DNA of 64,000 nucleotides, taken from the NCBI GenBank assembly GCA_006969385.1, contig CP030884.1, positions 682,001 to 746,000 of the forward strand. Reading direction: 5' to 3'. Of this stretch, positions 54,199-63,520 are shown one piece after another (the first letter of the stretch is position 1; each line of letters opens with the position of its first letter). Below the pieces are notes generated by a model. It was given only the letters and a program-made list of their open reading frames with translations, was not told the DNA's origin and did not search any database. Origin of the DNA: Planctomycetaceae bacterium. GTDB lineage: Bacteria > Planctomycetota > Phycisphaerae > UBA1845 > UTPLA1. Made by a program: the position numbers and the translations under genes.

Positions 54199-55170
54199 AT
54201 GGCGGCAGCCAAGACTGCAAGATCGTACGTCGTTTTCGGCAGCGACGATCTACTGCGCCGCCGCGGGCTGGAAGAACTACTTCAAAAACTCGGCGCGACC
54301 GACGGCAACGACGCCGGCATCACGCCCATCGAAGGCGACAAGAGTTGCGAGCTGTCGACGGTTCTCGACGCGGTGCGCACGCCGTCGCTACTGAGCCCGC
54401 TTTGCATCGTGGTGGTGCGCAACGCCGACGAGTTTGTCACGAATTATCGCGATCGATTGTTGGACTACGTCGACAAGCCCAGCCCCGATGGCTATTTGGT
54501 GCTGGAATGTCGCAGTTGGAAAACCAATACCAAGCTGCACAAGGCGCTCGACAAGGAAAAAGCCGCCGTCAACTGTAAGCCCCCGAGCGGCCGCGACGCG
54601 TTGGTGGCATGGGTCGATCGCGAAGCGCGTGCGAACGACTTGCAGCTGGGCCGCGGTGTGGCCGGTCGGCTTTGCGATTTGGTCGGCGATAACTATGGCC
54701 TGTTGCACACGGAACTCGATAAACTCGCGACCTTTGTCGCGCCGCGCACCGACATTCAACTCGACGACGTCGAGGCGCTCGTCGGCCAGTCGCGCGAGCA
54801 AAATGTGTTCGGCATCACCGATGCCATCGCCGAGCGGCGACCGCAAGATGCGTTACAGCTTTGGCACGAAGTGTTGATGACCGACCGCGCCGGGCCGTAT
54901 CGCGCCGTTGGCGGCTTGGCCTTCGGCGTGAAGAAATTGGTCGCCGGACGCGCCTTGATGGATACCGGTGCCAATGCGGCGCGCGTGCGCAGCGAGCTGC
55001 GCATTTGGACCAGCGCCGCGGCCTTGGAGCGACAGTTGAAACGGTTTTCGCGCCGCCAGTGGGAGGACGTTCTGCTGCGGCTGTTGCGAATTGAAGCGAA
55101 TTCAAAGAGCGGGCTCGGTGAAGTCGAGTTCGCTGTTGAAAAACTCATTGTGGACATGTGCGCCGCCTAA
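54199..55170 (+). CDS. holA: DNA polymerase III subunit delta
   Basis: The delta subunit opens the sliding clamp as part of the clamp loader. The 323-residue protein has an AAA+-like N-terminal domain (YVVFGSDDLLRRRGLEELLQKL; CIVVVRNADEFV), and the segment GNDDPS-like NYGLLHTELDKLATFV is near the middle. The C-terminal helical collar has FGVKKLVAGRALMDTG and RQLKRFSRRQWEDVLLRLLRIE. The length and layout fit. It is four bases after the TPR gene. Confidence 0.85.
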   Translation: MAAAKTARSYVVFGSDDLLRRRGLEELLQKLGATDGNDAGITPIEGDKSCELSTVLDAVRTPSLLSPLCIVVVRNADEFVTNYRDRLLDYVDKPSPDGYLVLECRSWKTNTKLHKALDKEKAAVNCKPPSGRDALVAWVDREARANDLQLGRGVAGRLCDLVGDNYGLLHTELDKLATFVAPRTDIQLDDVEALVGQSREQNVFGITDAIAERRPQDALQLWHEVLMTDRAGPYRAVGGLAFGVKKLVAGRALMDTGANAARVRSELRIWTSAAALERQLKRFSRRQWEDVLLRLLRIEANSKSGLGEVEFAVEKLIVDMCAA

Positions 55171-55209
55171 AGACGCCCGCAAGGGTTGGCGGCAGTTAGG
55201 ATGTTGATC

Positions 55210-56709
55210 ATGTCTTGGTCGAAGGAATCGACGTTGTTACGCACCGCATTGGCCATCTGCTTCGTCGGATGTCTCAATGGCGCGTGTTCCGATTCGAATA
55301 ATAGCTGGAACATCTTTGCGAAAGAAAACCCGCGCAAGGTTGAACCATCGAACGATACCAATGCGACCACGACGCCGCCGCCGAAAAACGACGCCGTCGC
55401 CAAGCAGGATAATGCGGACGACGCCGGCGGCGAAACCGACGCGACGGCTGCCAACCGTGGCGACCCGCAGCGCATTCAACAATACGCCGCTAACCTGTCG
55501 CCATCCAATCGCAATGCGAACGACAACACCGGCATCGTCTCCAACGATACGTCGACTGTTCGCGCCAACAATACGACGCCGCCGAACAACGACATGTCAC
55601 CGGTTCGCATGGCATCGATCGGCGACCGCGGCAACGCGGGCGGCAGCACACCGATCACCAACGACACGGCACCGCCACCGACGCGGTCCAACAATCGACC
55701 GTCCGGTGCCAACAGCGCGGCGACGGCGGATTCGTCCAGCGCCACAAGCATCACGCCGGTGCGTCCAGCCTCGTCGCTCGACGCCGCCAATGATGCCGAC
55801 ACACGTCCCAAGTTCGTCGACAACGATCAACTCGCCGTGCGATCAACCAACGCGGCACCGCAGAACACCACGCCTCCCAGCAACACCAACAACGCCTCCG
55901 TCGGCGCGCCCAAGATTTCCGCCGTGACGGTTGAATCACCCAATACGACCAATAACACCAATGCCGCGCCTATTAACAACACAACCAACACGGCAGCGGC
56001 CCAGGATCCTGAAGTCGAAGCGCAGCGACTCGAAATCGAAGAGCAGCAAGCCAAAGTTGAGGCCGACCCGACGAACATTCAAGCGTTGTTTAAGCTGCGC
56101 ATGCTGTATCTACTCAGCGGTCGCGAGGCCGACGCCTTCGCACCGATCGATGGCATCCCTACGGCCACGCAGGACATCGTCTTGGCGCAGTTGCGTTCGT
56201 TTGACGCCGCCCGCACGGTCTCCATCAACGATCCGGCCACCAGCGCCAATGCTCAACTAGAAGCCATGCGCAACCTGCAGGAGAAACTGCGCGAACAGGC
56301 CGATTTGCAGGTACCCAAAGTTGTGCTCTGTACCGAGATCGTCGCGTTCGGCAAATACACGCCGTTCGCTTCAACCGATTTCGAAGCCGGTTACGATCAC
56401 GATGTCGTGCTGTACGTCGAAGTCGATAACTTCAAGAGCGAACAAACCGCCGGCGGTCAGTATCGCACCAAGTTCGCGGCGCGGGTCAGCATGCTGTCCA
56501 AAGATGGCGAACAACTCAGCACGTTTGTCGAAGAGCCCAACATCGAGGATATCAACCGTCGACCGCGGCGCGACTTCTTTATGTCGTTCGGCCCGTTCAC
56601 GATTCCCGGTGTATTTCCGGCGGGCGAGTATGTGATCAAGGTGCAAGTCGACGACCTGCTGGCCAATAAGACCAACAGCAACAAGACCTCGTTTCGGTTG
56701 GTGCCCTAA
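55210..56709 (+). CDS. modular lipoprotein with Asn/Thr-rich linker (paralogue of 2448-3959)
   Basis: Start at the ATG at 55210 after AGGA. The signal ends near ICFVGC or LNGAC, so the lipidation Cys is uncertain. A long N/T/A/P-rich disordered region (NNTTPPNN) covers residues ~25-270. A helical segment (KVEADPTNIQALFKLRMLYLLSGREADAF) and a C-terminal beta domain (VVLCTEIVAFGKYTPF; YDHDVVLYVEVDNF) follow. These two modules clearly match the protein at 2448-3959. It is 39 bases after holA. Confidence 0.8.
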   Translation: MSWSKESTLLRTALAICFVGCLNGACSDSNNSWNIFAKENPRKVEPSNDTNATTTPPPKNDAVAKQDNADDAGGETDATAANRGDPQRIQQYAANLSPSNRNANDNTGIVSNDTSTVRANNTTPPNNDMSPVRMASIGDRGNAGGSTPITNDTAPPPTRSNNRPSGANSAATADSSSATSITPVRPASSLDAANDADTRPKFVDNDQLAVRSTNAAPQNTTPPSNTNNASVGAPKISAVTVESPNTTNNTNAAPINNTTNTAAAQDPEVEAQRLEIEEQQAKVEADPTNIQALFKLRMLYLLSGREADAFAPIDGIPTATQDIVLAQLRSFDAARTVSINDPATSANAQLEAMRNLQEKLREQADLQVPKVVLCTEIVAFGKYTPFASTDFEAGYDHDVVLYVEVDNFKSEQTAGGQYRTKFAARVSMLSKDGEQLSTFVEEPNIEDINRRPRRDFFMSFGPFTIPGVFPAGEYVIKVQVDDLLANKTNSNKTSFRLVP

Positions 56710-56745
56710 GCAGCCCTTGTCCGCAATCCCACAGGCACCGCAAAC

Positions 56746-57354
56746 TTGCTTGACGATCTTGGCTCCACTTCCTGGCACAATCGCCATTACGGCCCCTTCG
56801 CTCGGCTAAACGAATTGCTGACCGAAGCGGGCGTCGCGCGGCCGAGCATTATGATCGTGGGCCCCGGCGGCGTGTCGCGCTGGTTGGCACCACTTTTAAA
56901 CAACAGCGCCGCCGATTCGTCTTTCGTGCGCAAGACCATCGGCGATCTGGCGCGGTATTCCGATCAGGTCTTGCGACGCTTTCCATTTGTGCCATTGATT
57001 TCGCTGGAGCCGCTCGAAGTACGCGAGACGATGCTGATGCCGCACGACCTGACCGTCGTGGATCGTTCAGCGCGCTTGCTGGAAGCCGTGCGGCGCGACA
57101 TTCCCGAAGCCATCACGCATGTGGTCGATCTCGGTTTAGACGCTCCGCCCGCACGGGCCGATGTAGTGATTGCCTTTAACATCGTGAGTCGCCTCGACGA
57201 TCGCGCCGCCGACGGGATTCAGCACCTGCTTACGGTCTTACGCAGCGGTGGTTGGTTGTTGATCGACGATCGGTCGGCAAGGGCCCACCTTGCGAATCAC
57301 CCGCGCGTGACGCAGGTCGCACCGAAAACGCATCGCGTCGACGCGGCAAATTAA
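56746..57354 (+). CDS. degraded methyltransferase-like protein
   Basis: The best start is a TTG at 56746, with no clear ribosome site. IMIVGPGGVSRWLAPLL looks like the SAM-binding first motif, ADVVIAFNIVSRLDD like motif II and LRSGGWLLIDD like motif III. The usual acidic motif I end is weak, so binding may be lost. It is tentatively a class I methyltransferase relative, 202 residues long. Confidence 0.5.
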   Translation: MLDDLGSTSWHNRHYGPFARLNELLTEAGVARPSIMIVGPGGVSRWLAPLLNNSAADSSFVRKTIGDLARYSDQVLRRFPFVPLISLEPLEVRETMLMPHDLTVVDRSARLLEAVRRDIPEAITHVVDLGLDAPPARADVVIAFNIVSRLDDRAADGIQHLLTVLRSGGWLLIDDRSARAHLANHPRVTQVAPKTHRVDAAN

Positions 57355-57540
57355 ACTAAGGTCGCGCCACGGCATCGCTTCGAAGTTGTTGTCTTATTTG
57401 CGTAGCCACACGGCCCATTCCTTGAGCACGCACCGCACCCTTACGGTCGCGGCTCTGATGATCGCGTAACAACATCGCCACAATCCTTTAAAAAAACGCG
57501 TCCGCTTCCCCTTCTGCATCATCACCGCGAAGATACGCGC

Positions 57541-58626
57541 ATGCTTTCCGTCGATCTGCACACCCACCGCGGCCATTTTGATTTACAGGCGCGGTTCGAC
57601 CTGCCCGCCGATGCCGGTGTGCTCGGCATCGTGGGCGCTTCCGGTAGCGGCAAGACCACGCTGCTCGAAACCATCGCGGGCATCGTCAAACCGATAAGCG
57701 GACGCATTCAGTTCAATCGTAACACATGGCTCGACACGACGAATAATACAAATATCGATTTGTGTCATCGCAACATCGGTTATGTGTTCCAAGATGACCT
57801 TCTGTTCGAACATCTCAGCGTGCGCAAGAACCTACTCTACGGCGCACCCGATGCCGCCGCCTTAAATGAGATCGCCACGGCGCTCGGCATCGCGCCTGTT
57901 CTGGATCGAATGCCAACCGAACTCTCCGGTGGTCAGCGACGGCGCGTCGCGTTGGGCAGAGCGTTGCTGCGCGAACCCGATGTCGTGCTGCTCGACGAAC
58001 CTCTCACCGGTCTCGACGCCACAACCGCCAATAGCGTGTTGCTTTACCTGCGTTGCTTGCTAGGCGAAGTCGGCAAGCCGGCGATTTACGTATCGCATTC
58101 GCTCAGCGAGATAAACTTCATGTGCGACCGTGCCCTCGGCCTGGTGAATGGCCACATCGCCTACGACGGTAACCCGCTGGGTGCCGTCACGACAACGGGG
58201 TGCGTCGAAGACCGAACCTTAAGCGAGTTGCGAAACGTGTATGCCGTGCAATCCGCCCAGCACGTCGGCCGCGCGGGCGGGTTGGAATTGCAGATTGCGC
58301 CGAGCCAGTCTCAATCGAACAAAACGCCCATCGTTATTCGCGCATTGGGTACCGCCGAAGACGCTATGCTCGCGCGCGGCTGCGCCGTCGCCGCGCGCGA
58401 CATCGTGTTGGCAACGGAGACGCCCGCGAACGTGTCGGCGCGCAACATTTTCGCGGCACGCATCGTATCAATCGAAGAAGCCCAACAACTCGCCGTCGTG
58501 CGACTCGACTGCGGCATATCATTGGCGGCGGAAGTGGGTTACGCGTCGTTGGCGGAGATGAAACTCGCGCCGGGCGCGGACGTCTTCGCGATGTTCAAGG
58601 CATCGGCCGTGGGGTTGGTGAGGTAG
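57541..58626 (+). CDS. modC: molybdate ABC transporter ATP-binding protein
   Basis: An ABC ATPase: Walker A GASGSGKT (32-39), signature LSGGQRRRVALGRAL, and Walker B VVLLDEPLTGLD. The C-terminal ~120 residues hold a Mop/TOBE-like domain (ARNIFAARIVSIEEAQQ). Such proteins drive molybdate or tungstate uptake with a ModB permease and ModA binding protein. Neither is visible here, so it is an orphan in this window. The ribosome site is weak. Confidence 0.85.
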   Translation: MLSVDLHTHRGHFDLQARFDLPADAGVLGIVGASGSGKTTLLETIAGIVKPISGRIQFNRNTWLDTTNNTNIDLCHRNIGYVFQDDLLFEHLSVRKNLLYGAPDAAALNEIATALGIAPVLDRMPTELSGGQRRRVALGRALLREPDVVLLDEPLTGLDATTANSVLLYLRCLLGEVGKPAIYVSHSLSEINFMCDRALGLVNGHIAYDGNPLGAVTTTGCVEDRTLSELRNVYAVQSAQHVGRAGGLELQIAPSQSQSNKTPIVIRALGTAEDAMLARGCAVAARDIVLATETPANVSARNIFAARIVSIEEAQQLAVVRLDCGISLAAEVGYASLAEMKLAPGADVFAMFKASAVGLVR

Positions 58627-58631
58627 GCCTC

Positions 58632-58735
58632 GTAATTCATCCACCGTAATGGTGTGGGTTCCCAAACTCTGCGCTCATGCTGAAACCCTCACGCCAGCTT
58701 TCTCCTTGCGGGGGAGAGGGAGGAGACGTCACCCA
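58632..58735. repeat. dispersed intergenic repeat, copy 2
   Basis: CATCCACCGTAATGGTGTGGG, then AAACCCTCACGCC, to GGGGGAGAGGG. It resembles 26579-26680. The rest of 58627-58981 has no gene. Confidence 0.5.
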
Positions 58736-58981
58736 CTTTCTTAATGTGAATGAAGTACAAGGCCGATGAACTGTCCTAGATTTGAATTATCTTTCGGGAA
58801 AAACGTCTATTAAATTGGCGAAGCACGTTAACGTTCCGTCAAGCAATGCTAAACGCGATCGCGTAGCCAATCACGCCAGAGTTGAACTAGGGAATAAACG
58901 AGTTGCCCGGCACCTTACGGACACTACAATTCTGCGAATGCCTCGATCCACATTCTTGAGCATCAACGTCTGGAGCCGATC

Positions 58982-59191
58982 ATGAAACGACGACTGGCTA
59001 TCTTACTGCTGTTGGTTGCAAACACGGCATGTCTGAATTTTCGCGCGCCGGAGAACATCACCATCGGCGGTCGAGATCGCGACGGCGACCGCAGCGAGCG
59101 GCGAGACCGTGACCGCGATGAGGATCGTTACGATCGGGACGATGACGACGATCGGTACAAGCGAGATGATGATTATGATGACGAGGACTAA
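58982..59191 (+). CDS. short Asp/Arg-rich lipoprotein
   Basis: GGAGC precedes ATG. A signal ends NTAC. The 69-residue protein ends in alternating R/D and D runs (RDRDRDEDRYDRDDDDD). It may bind metal or calcium weakly. Its last bases overlap the next gene's start. Confidence 0.65.
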   Translation: MKRRLAILLLLVANTACLNFRAPENITIGGRDRDGDRSERRDRDRDEDRYDRDDDDDRYKRDDDYDDED

Positions 59192-59750
59192 AGCCCAACT
59201 GAGGCAACAGTCTCAAACCCGTTTGCTGCACAACACAATTTCGCGTTGGGCGGCACTTCTCTGTTCCGCATTCCTGTTTCCATGTTTGACCGGTTGTCTT
59301 CACACCAAGGCCCATTATCAATCCGCGAACGGCAAAGGTGCTCGGTACTCAATCTACCGAGCCGAAATGCGTGACGGAATGCTGCACGTTGACGGCAGTG
59401 TGAACGGTGGCGGCAACAGCGGTTTATATGGCTTTGGCGTGGAAGTATTGAAGGCTGAGGATGAATCGGGAAACGGCTTAGAATTGAAGTATGCACGTAT
59501 GTTTTTGCAGAAAGGGTTCGTTTTTCAGTTAAGGTTTGAAGCGCCAGTTGAGGATGCGACGCAATTCAGATATGAGTTGATCCTATTCGGCCATCACGAC
59601 CAACAGCGGCTGGACGGAATAATAGAGATTCAGCACGATCCTCGTGCGGTATTGATCCGAAGATCGCAAAGTGTAGAAGCCATACCTTCCCGCTGCGAAA
59701 AAACAAGAAGAACGCAGCAACTCACGCGTACGGTTAGTGACAGTGAATAA
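59178..59750 (+). CDS. lipoprotein of unknown function
   Basis: The frame is open from 59109, but ATG at 59178 starts a lipoprotein signal ending LTGC and overlaps the previous stop by 14 bases. The mature part is beta-rich (MRDGMLHVDGSVNGGGNSGLYGFG; FQLRFEAPVEDATQFRYEL). AT-rich compared with its neighbours. The function is unknown. Confidence 0.6.
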   Translation: MTRTKAQLRQQSQTRLLHNTISRWAALLCSAFLFPCLTGCLHTKAHYQSANGKGARYSIYRAEMRDGMLHVDGSVNGGGNSGLYGFGVEVLKAEDESGNGLELKYARMFLQKGFVFQLRFEAPVEDATQFRYELILFGHHDQQRLDGIIEIQHDPRAVLIRRSQSVEAIPSRCEKTRRTQQLTRTVSDSE

Positions 59751-61005
59751 CGGTGACGCCTCATCCCGTCTCCGCGCCATCCGCCCTGTGCCGCGCACCG
59801 GCGTGATTTTCGTCATGGAAGAAGCCGCCAAGCACGGGTACAAAGCCGGCGATGGCGGTTGGATCAACCTCGGCCAAGGCGCGCCCGAGACCGGCCTACT
59901 GCCCGGTGCACCGCCGCGTCTCGAAAACATCAGCGTCAACATCGCCAGCGCCGAATACGCGCCGGTCGGTGGCCTGCCGCATTTGCGCGAGGCCGTTGCC
60001 GATTTATACAATCGTCGCTTTCGGCAAAGTAAGGCCTCGCAATACGGGCCGGAGAACGTCGCGATTTCATCGGGTGGCCGCGCCGGGCTCACGCGCATCG
60101 CCGCCGCGATCGATCGCGTGCATCTCGGCCATTTTCTGCCCGACTACACGGCCTACGAAGAATTGCTCGAGTTGTTTCGCGATTTCTTGCCGATGCCGAT
60201 TCTCAACGAAGATCATCGCCTACCGTCGGTCGAGCGCTTGCGGCAGGAAATCGTCGGACGCGGCCTCGGCGCGCTGCTGACGTCCAACCCGTGTAACCCA
60301 ACGGGCGATGTCGTGCACGGCGAAGCGCTACGCGATTGGGTCGCGCTCGGGCGCGAACAATGCTGCACGCTGATCTTCGACGAGTTTTATTCGCACTATG
60401 TGTACGGCGCGGCGCGCGGCGATCGGTTGGCCAACAGCGCCGCCGAGTTTGTCGAAGACGTCAACAACGACCCGGTACTCGTGCTGGACGGACTAACGAA
60501 GAGCTGGCGTTACCCCGGGCTGCGATTGTCGTGGACGCTCGGACCGGCCCCCGTAATCGAAGCCATCGCCTCGGCGGCGTCTTTCCTCGATGGCGGCGCT
60601 CCGCACCCGGTGCAGGAAATGACCGTTCGTTTGCTACAACCCGAACACGCTCAGGCCGAAGCGCGCAGCATTCAGGCGACGTTTGAAAAGAAGCGGCGGT
60701 TCATGATCGACCGCGTGCGCGAGATTGGCTTTGAGCTGGTAACCGAGCCGCTGGGCGCGTTTTATTGTTTCGTGTCGCTGGCGAAGTTGCCCGACCCCTT
60801 GCGCGACGGCATGGCGTTTTTTCAAGCGGCGCTTAAGGAGCGCGTCATTACCGTGCCGGGGCAGTTTTTCGATGTAAACCCCGGCCAACGGCGCAGCCAT
60901 ATGGCGTCGCGCATGGCGCCCTATTTACGACTGAGTTACGGGCCGAGCATGGCGGAATTAGAAACGGGGATGGGGCGTTTAAAGGACTTGATTGAGCGCT
61001 ATTGA
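59737..61005 (+). CDS. class I/II aminotransferase
   Basis: PLP fold type I, 422 residues. NPCNPTG (184-190), D215 in IFDEFYSHY and the PLP lysine K255 in LTKSWRYPGLR are present. The N-terminal INLGQGAPETG resembles aspartate/tyrosine aminotransferase-like enzymes. GTG at 59737 is the start and it overlaps the previous gene by 14 bases. The exact substrate is unknown. Confidence 0.85.
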   Translation: MTVNNGDASSRLRAIRPVPRTGVIFVMEEAAKHGYKAGDGGWINLGQGAPETGLLPGAPPRLENISVNIASAEYAPVGGLPHLREAVADLYNRRFRQSKASQYGPENVAISSGGRAGLTRIAAAIDRVHLGHFLPDYTAYEELLELFRDFLPMPILNEDHRLPSVERLRQEIVGRGLGALLTSNPCNPTGDVVHGEALRDWVALGREQCCTLIFDEFYSHYVYGAARGDRLANSAAEFVEDVNNDPVLVLDGLTKSWRYPGLRLSWTLGPAPVIEAIASAASFLDGGAPHPVQEMTVRLLQPEHAQAEARSIQATFEKKRRFMIDRVREIGFELVTEPLGAFYCFVSLAKLPDPLRDGMAFFQAALKERVITVPGQFFDVNPGQRRSHMASRMAPYLRLSYGPSMAELETGMGRLKDLIERY

Positions 61006-61042
61006 CTGTCGGAGCTCCCGAGGGTTGATCAATCTTTTTTGA

Positions 61043-61507
61043 CTAGCTTGAGCTTGAACCCTTCCACCACCAAAAAGCGAATATGCCGACTAAAACCGCG
61101 GCCGGAACAAAGAAGAATAACGGACCAACGATATCCCTTCTGCCCGCAATGCGACTGCCAAATTCGCCAGGGATATAGTCGATCTTGATTTTGCGATCCT
61201 CCGGAAACTGCCAGCCGACATGCATCGTCATCTTGTCTTCACGTTCGCCGTCATCCGGATCATTCCAACGATAGTGGATCACATAACGTTTGGATCGATT
61301 TCGACTAGACGAACCTTCGCGCTCTCCAAACTCTTTTTCCCGAGCGCTGAAGATGTAGGCTTCGGCACTTCGACCCCAGACGACATACTTCGCCTCGGTA
61401 CAGGTTGCGAATGCCCCAACCAAAAGAAAGATAATCACCCAAATGACCCAGCGCATCTGCCGTTCGAGTTGGGTTTTCTTTCTAAACTTGTGAAACAAAA
61501 CTCTCAT
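61043..61507 (-). CDS. DUF3592-like small membrane protein
   Basis: A 154-residue protein with two membrane segments (MRWVIWVIIFLLVGAFAT; VGPLFFFVPAAVLVGIFAFWWW). The region between has RYVIHYRWNDPDDGERE and IDYIPGEFGSRIAG, as in DUF3592. The function is unknown. Confidence 0.65.
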   Translation of the reverse strand: MRVLFHKFRKKTQLERQMRWVIWVIIFLLVGAFATCTEAKYVVWGRSAEAYIFSAREKEFGEREGSSSRNRSKRYVIHYRWNDPDDGEREDKMTMHVGWQFPEDRKIKIDYIPGEFGSRIAGRRDIVGPLFFFVPAAVLVGIFAFWWWKGSSSS

Positions 61508-61713
61508 GCCTCACGGAAAAAGGCCGACACGGAATAAATTCGATCATTCACGAGCGATTATATGGTCTCGCATATCGAGGCTGAAGTCGATTCGATCCGG
61601 TGACTGAATCGTTGAAGTTGACCGCCGACAGGTGGATCGAGAGGCCCAGTAATTGAGTGATGGCTTAAAAACAGGCTGTCGTCGAACAATTCACCGCTCT
61701 GCCCGGCTATTTC

Positions 61714-61742
61714 TTGACCAACTGATTCTTGCCAAGTATCTT
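61714..61742 (+). promoter_or_regulatory. probable sigma-70-type promoter for tRNA-Arg
   Basis: TTGACC (61714-61719) and TATCTT (61737-61742) are 17 bases apart; the tRNA starts 9 bases after the -10 box. Confidence 0.55.
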
Positions 61743-61751
61743 CAGAGTTAA

Positions 61752-61825
61752 GCGCTCGTAGCTCAATTGGATAGAGCACTGGTCTTCGAAACCAGGGGTT
61801 GAAGGTTCGAGTCCTTCCGAGCGCG
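61752..61825 (+). tRNA. tRNA-Arg (anticodon TCG)
   Basis: Acceptor GCGCTCG pairs with CGAGCGC, discriminator G. The D-arm GCTCAATTGGATAGAGC, anticodon stem CTGGT/ACCAG with loop CTTCGAA, and T-arm GAAGG/CCTTC with TTCGAGT are complete. Anticodon TCG reads CGA (Arg). No CCA is encoded. The D-arm is nearly identical to that of the CCG tRNA at 2183. Confidence 0.95.
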
Positions 61826-61864
61826 GTTTTTTCCCTTCGTTTTGGCTTAGATTTCTTATTACAT

Positions 61865-62467
61865 TTAAGCCTCGCTCGCATTCACTCTCTTCGGACTCAA
61901 ATTGACCTGGCCTAAATTCTCCCGTTGAAGATTAGTACCGCATTCAGGGCAGACGCCAGACTCGTTTCCCTCCAAGTTGTAGGCACAATTCACACAAAGG
62001 CCTTGCTTTGCACGCAAGACAGCTCGCTCCGCACGTAGTACCTCTGGGCGAATGTGCCGAACAAAATACGCGATCCAGTACGACAGCAACGTAAGGCCGA
62101 TGTATGCAACAGGCATAAATATGTTGGCGGCGTGGGACCATGTTTCAAAGTATCGCAACCCTACGATGGGTTTACCTAGAAGGTAGTGATTTACCATAGC
62201 GATATAGCCTGTCCGCGGTGTCGCGAAATCGATTGAAATTAGCAAGAGCAATGGCGCTGTTAGCATTAGCCACAAGAGCCATGTCCGTTTCAAAATGCCA
62301 GCAGCCGCAGCTCCAACAATCCCCGGCAGGGAGTAAAGTAGAATCAATCCCTGCACAATTGCCCCCAGAAATGGAAGCAGAAATATAGACGCGATAAAAC
62401 CGAGAGCAGCAATATACCCGCCGATCTTTCCTAATCGCCGAAATCTCTTGATTTCCGAATCGTTCAC
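61865..62467 (-). CDS. membrane protein with C-terminal zinc ribbon
   Basis: GTG at 62467. A 200-residue protein with four likely membrane segments, the first IGGYIAALGFIASIFLLPFL. The C-terminus has LCVNCAYNLEGNESGVCPECG, a zinc ribbon. The function is unknown. It is AT-rich compared with most of the window. It pairs in plan with the 24304-25548 protein, where the ribbon is N-terminal. Confidence 0.7.
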   Translation of the reverse strand: MNDSEIKRFRRLGKIGGYIAALGFIASIFLLPFLGAIVQGLILLYSLPGIVGAAAAGILKRTWLLWLMLTAPLLLLISIDFATPRTGYIAMVNHYLLGKPIVGLRYFETWSHAANIFMPVAYIGLTLLSYWIAYFVRHIRPEVLRAERAVLRAKQGLCVNCAYNLEGNESGVCPECGTNLQRENLGQVNLSPKRVNASEA

Positions 62468-62526
62468 ATTGCTACCAGAAGTATCGGCATGAAATCACTG
62501 TTCTAACTTCCCACGCAAGTCATGGG

Positions 62527-63318
62527 TTACTGAAACAGCGGCATAATGCCGTCCCATAGAAGCACCTTACTCCCCGCCACCACCAGTGCCACGCGATACA
62601 GCTTCACGAATAGCTCCGGCGAGATCAGTTTCAGTAGCCGCTTGCCGGTAAGCGTCCCCAGAATCACGGCCACGCCCATGGCGATGGCGACGCCGAGAAT
62701 CGTGCTGAGCGATTGAATCTTGCCGATACCCGTGCCGAACAGAATGCCGAACGCGATAAGCTTCTCGAAGTGCGTCACCATCTGGCACATGGCTTTGGTC
62801 GCGACCAGCCGCTCTTTGACGAAGTCACGCCGGGCAAACATGGGCGCGATCAATGGCCCCGTCGCGCCGACGATCAGCGCGGCCGTCCCCGCCACAAAGC
62901 CGAGCGGCATGAAGCCCGACGAACTGTGCGTTTGCTGCCGCGCCTTGGGCTTGGGTAAAAAGACAGCCGTCAATATATAAATGCCGATCAGAATCTTCAG
63001 ATACGGCTGGGCCGACTCGTTGCCGTCGAGCAGATACCAAATCCACATGCCCAATGCGATGCCGGGCACCGTGCCGAGCGAAAACCGTTTGACGGTCGGC
63101 CAATCGACGGCGTCGATGAACGCGAGCGTGCGCGTCGAGTTACTAACGAGCTGCACCGCACCGTGCAGGGGGATGATGAAGACGACCAGCTCGGGCGAAT
63201 GCATGACGCTGAACATGACGGCCAGCAGCAAAATCCCGCCGCCCATGCCGATCATGCCGCTGAGCGTGGCTGTGAGGAAGGCGGTGGCGATCAGGATGGC
63301 GGAGAGGAGGGCGGTCAT
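62527..63318 (-). CDS. TauE/SafE-type permease (TSUP family)
   Basis: The 263-residue protein has eight or so membrane segments and begins with LSGMIGMGGGILLLAVM, the TSUP Gly-rich signature. AGTAALIVGATGPLIAP is the second half signature. Members export sulfite or other sulfur-containing organic anions. AGGA precedes the ATG. The substrate here is unknown. Confidence 0.88.
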   Translation of the reverse strand: MTALLSAILIATAFLTATLSGMIGMGGGILLLAVMFSVMHSPELVVFIIPLHGAVQLVSNSTRTLAFIDAVDWPTVKRFSLGTVPGIALGMWIWYLLDGNESAQPYLKILIGIYILTAVFLPKPKARQQTHSSSGFMPLGFVAGTAALIVGATGPLIAPMFARRDFVKERLVATKAMCQMVTHFEKLIAFGILFGTGIGKIQSLSTILGVAIAMGVAVILGTLTGKRLLKLISPELFVKLYRVALVVAGSKVLLWDGIMPLFQ

Positions 63319-63520
63319 GAGAATGGTCCTGTTTAAGGCTAAAGGGTAAATTGCGAAATAAGCGGAATGGCCAGAGCACGGCCCAAAGGGCGAACTGACT
63401 GCAACATCCTTTCTTATAGCAACTTACGGCCAATATATCTCGACCAATCTCAACCCAAACCGCAACTTGACAAATCACTAATGCGCACATTAAATGCAAC
63501 AAAAGTAATCGGAGATGTGC

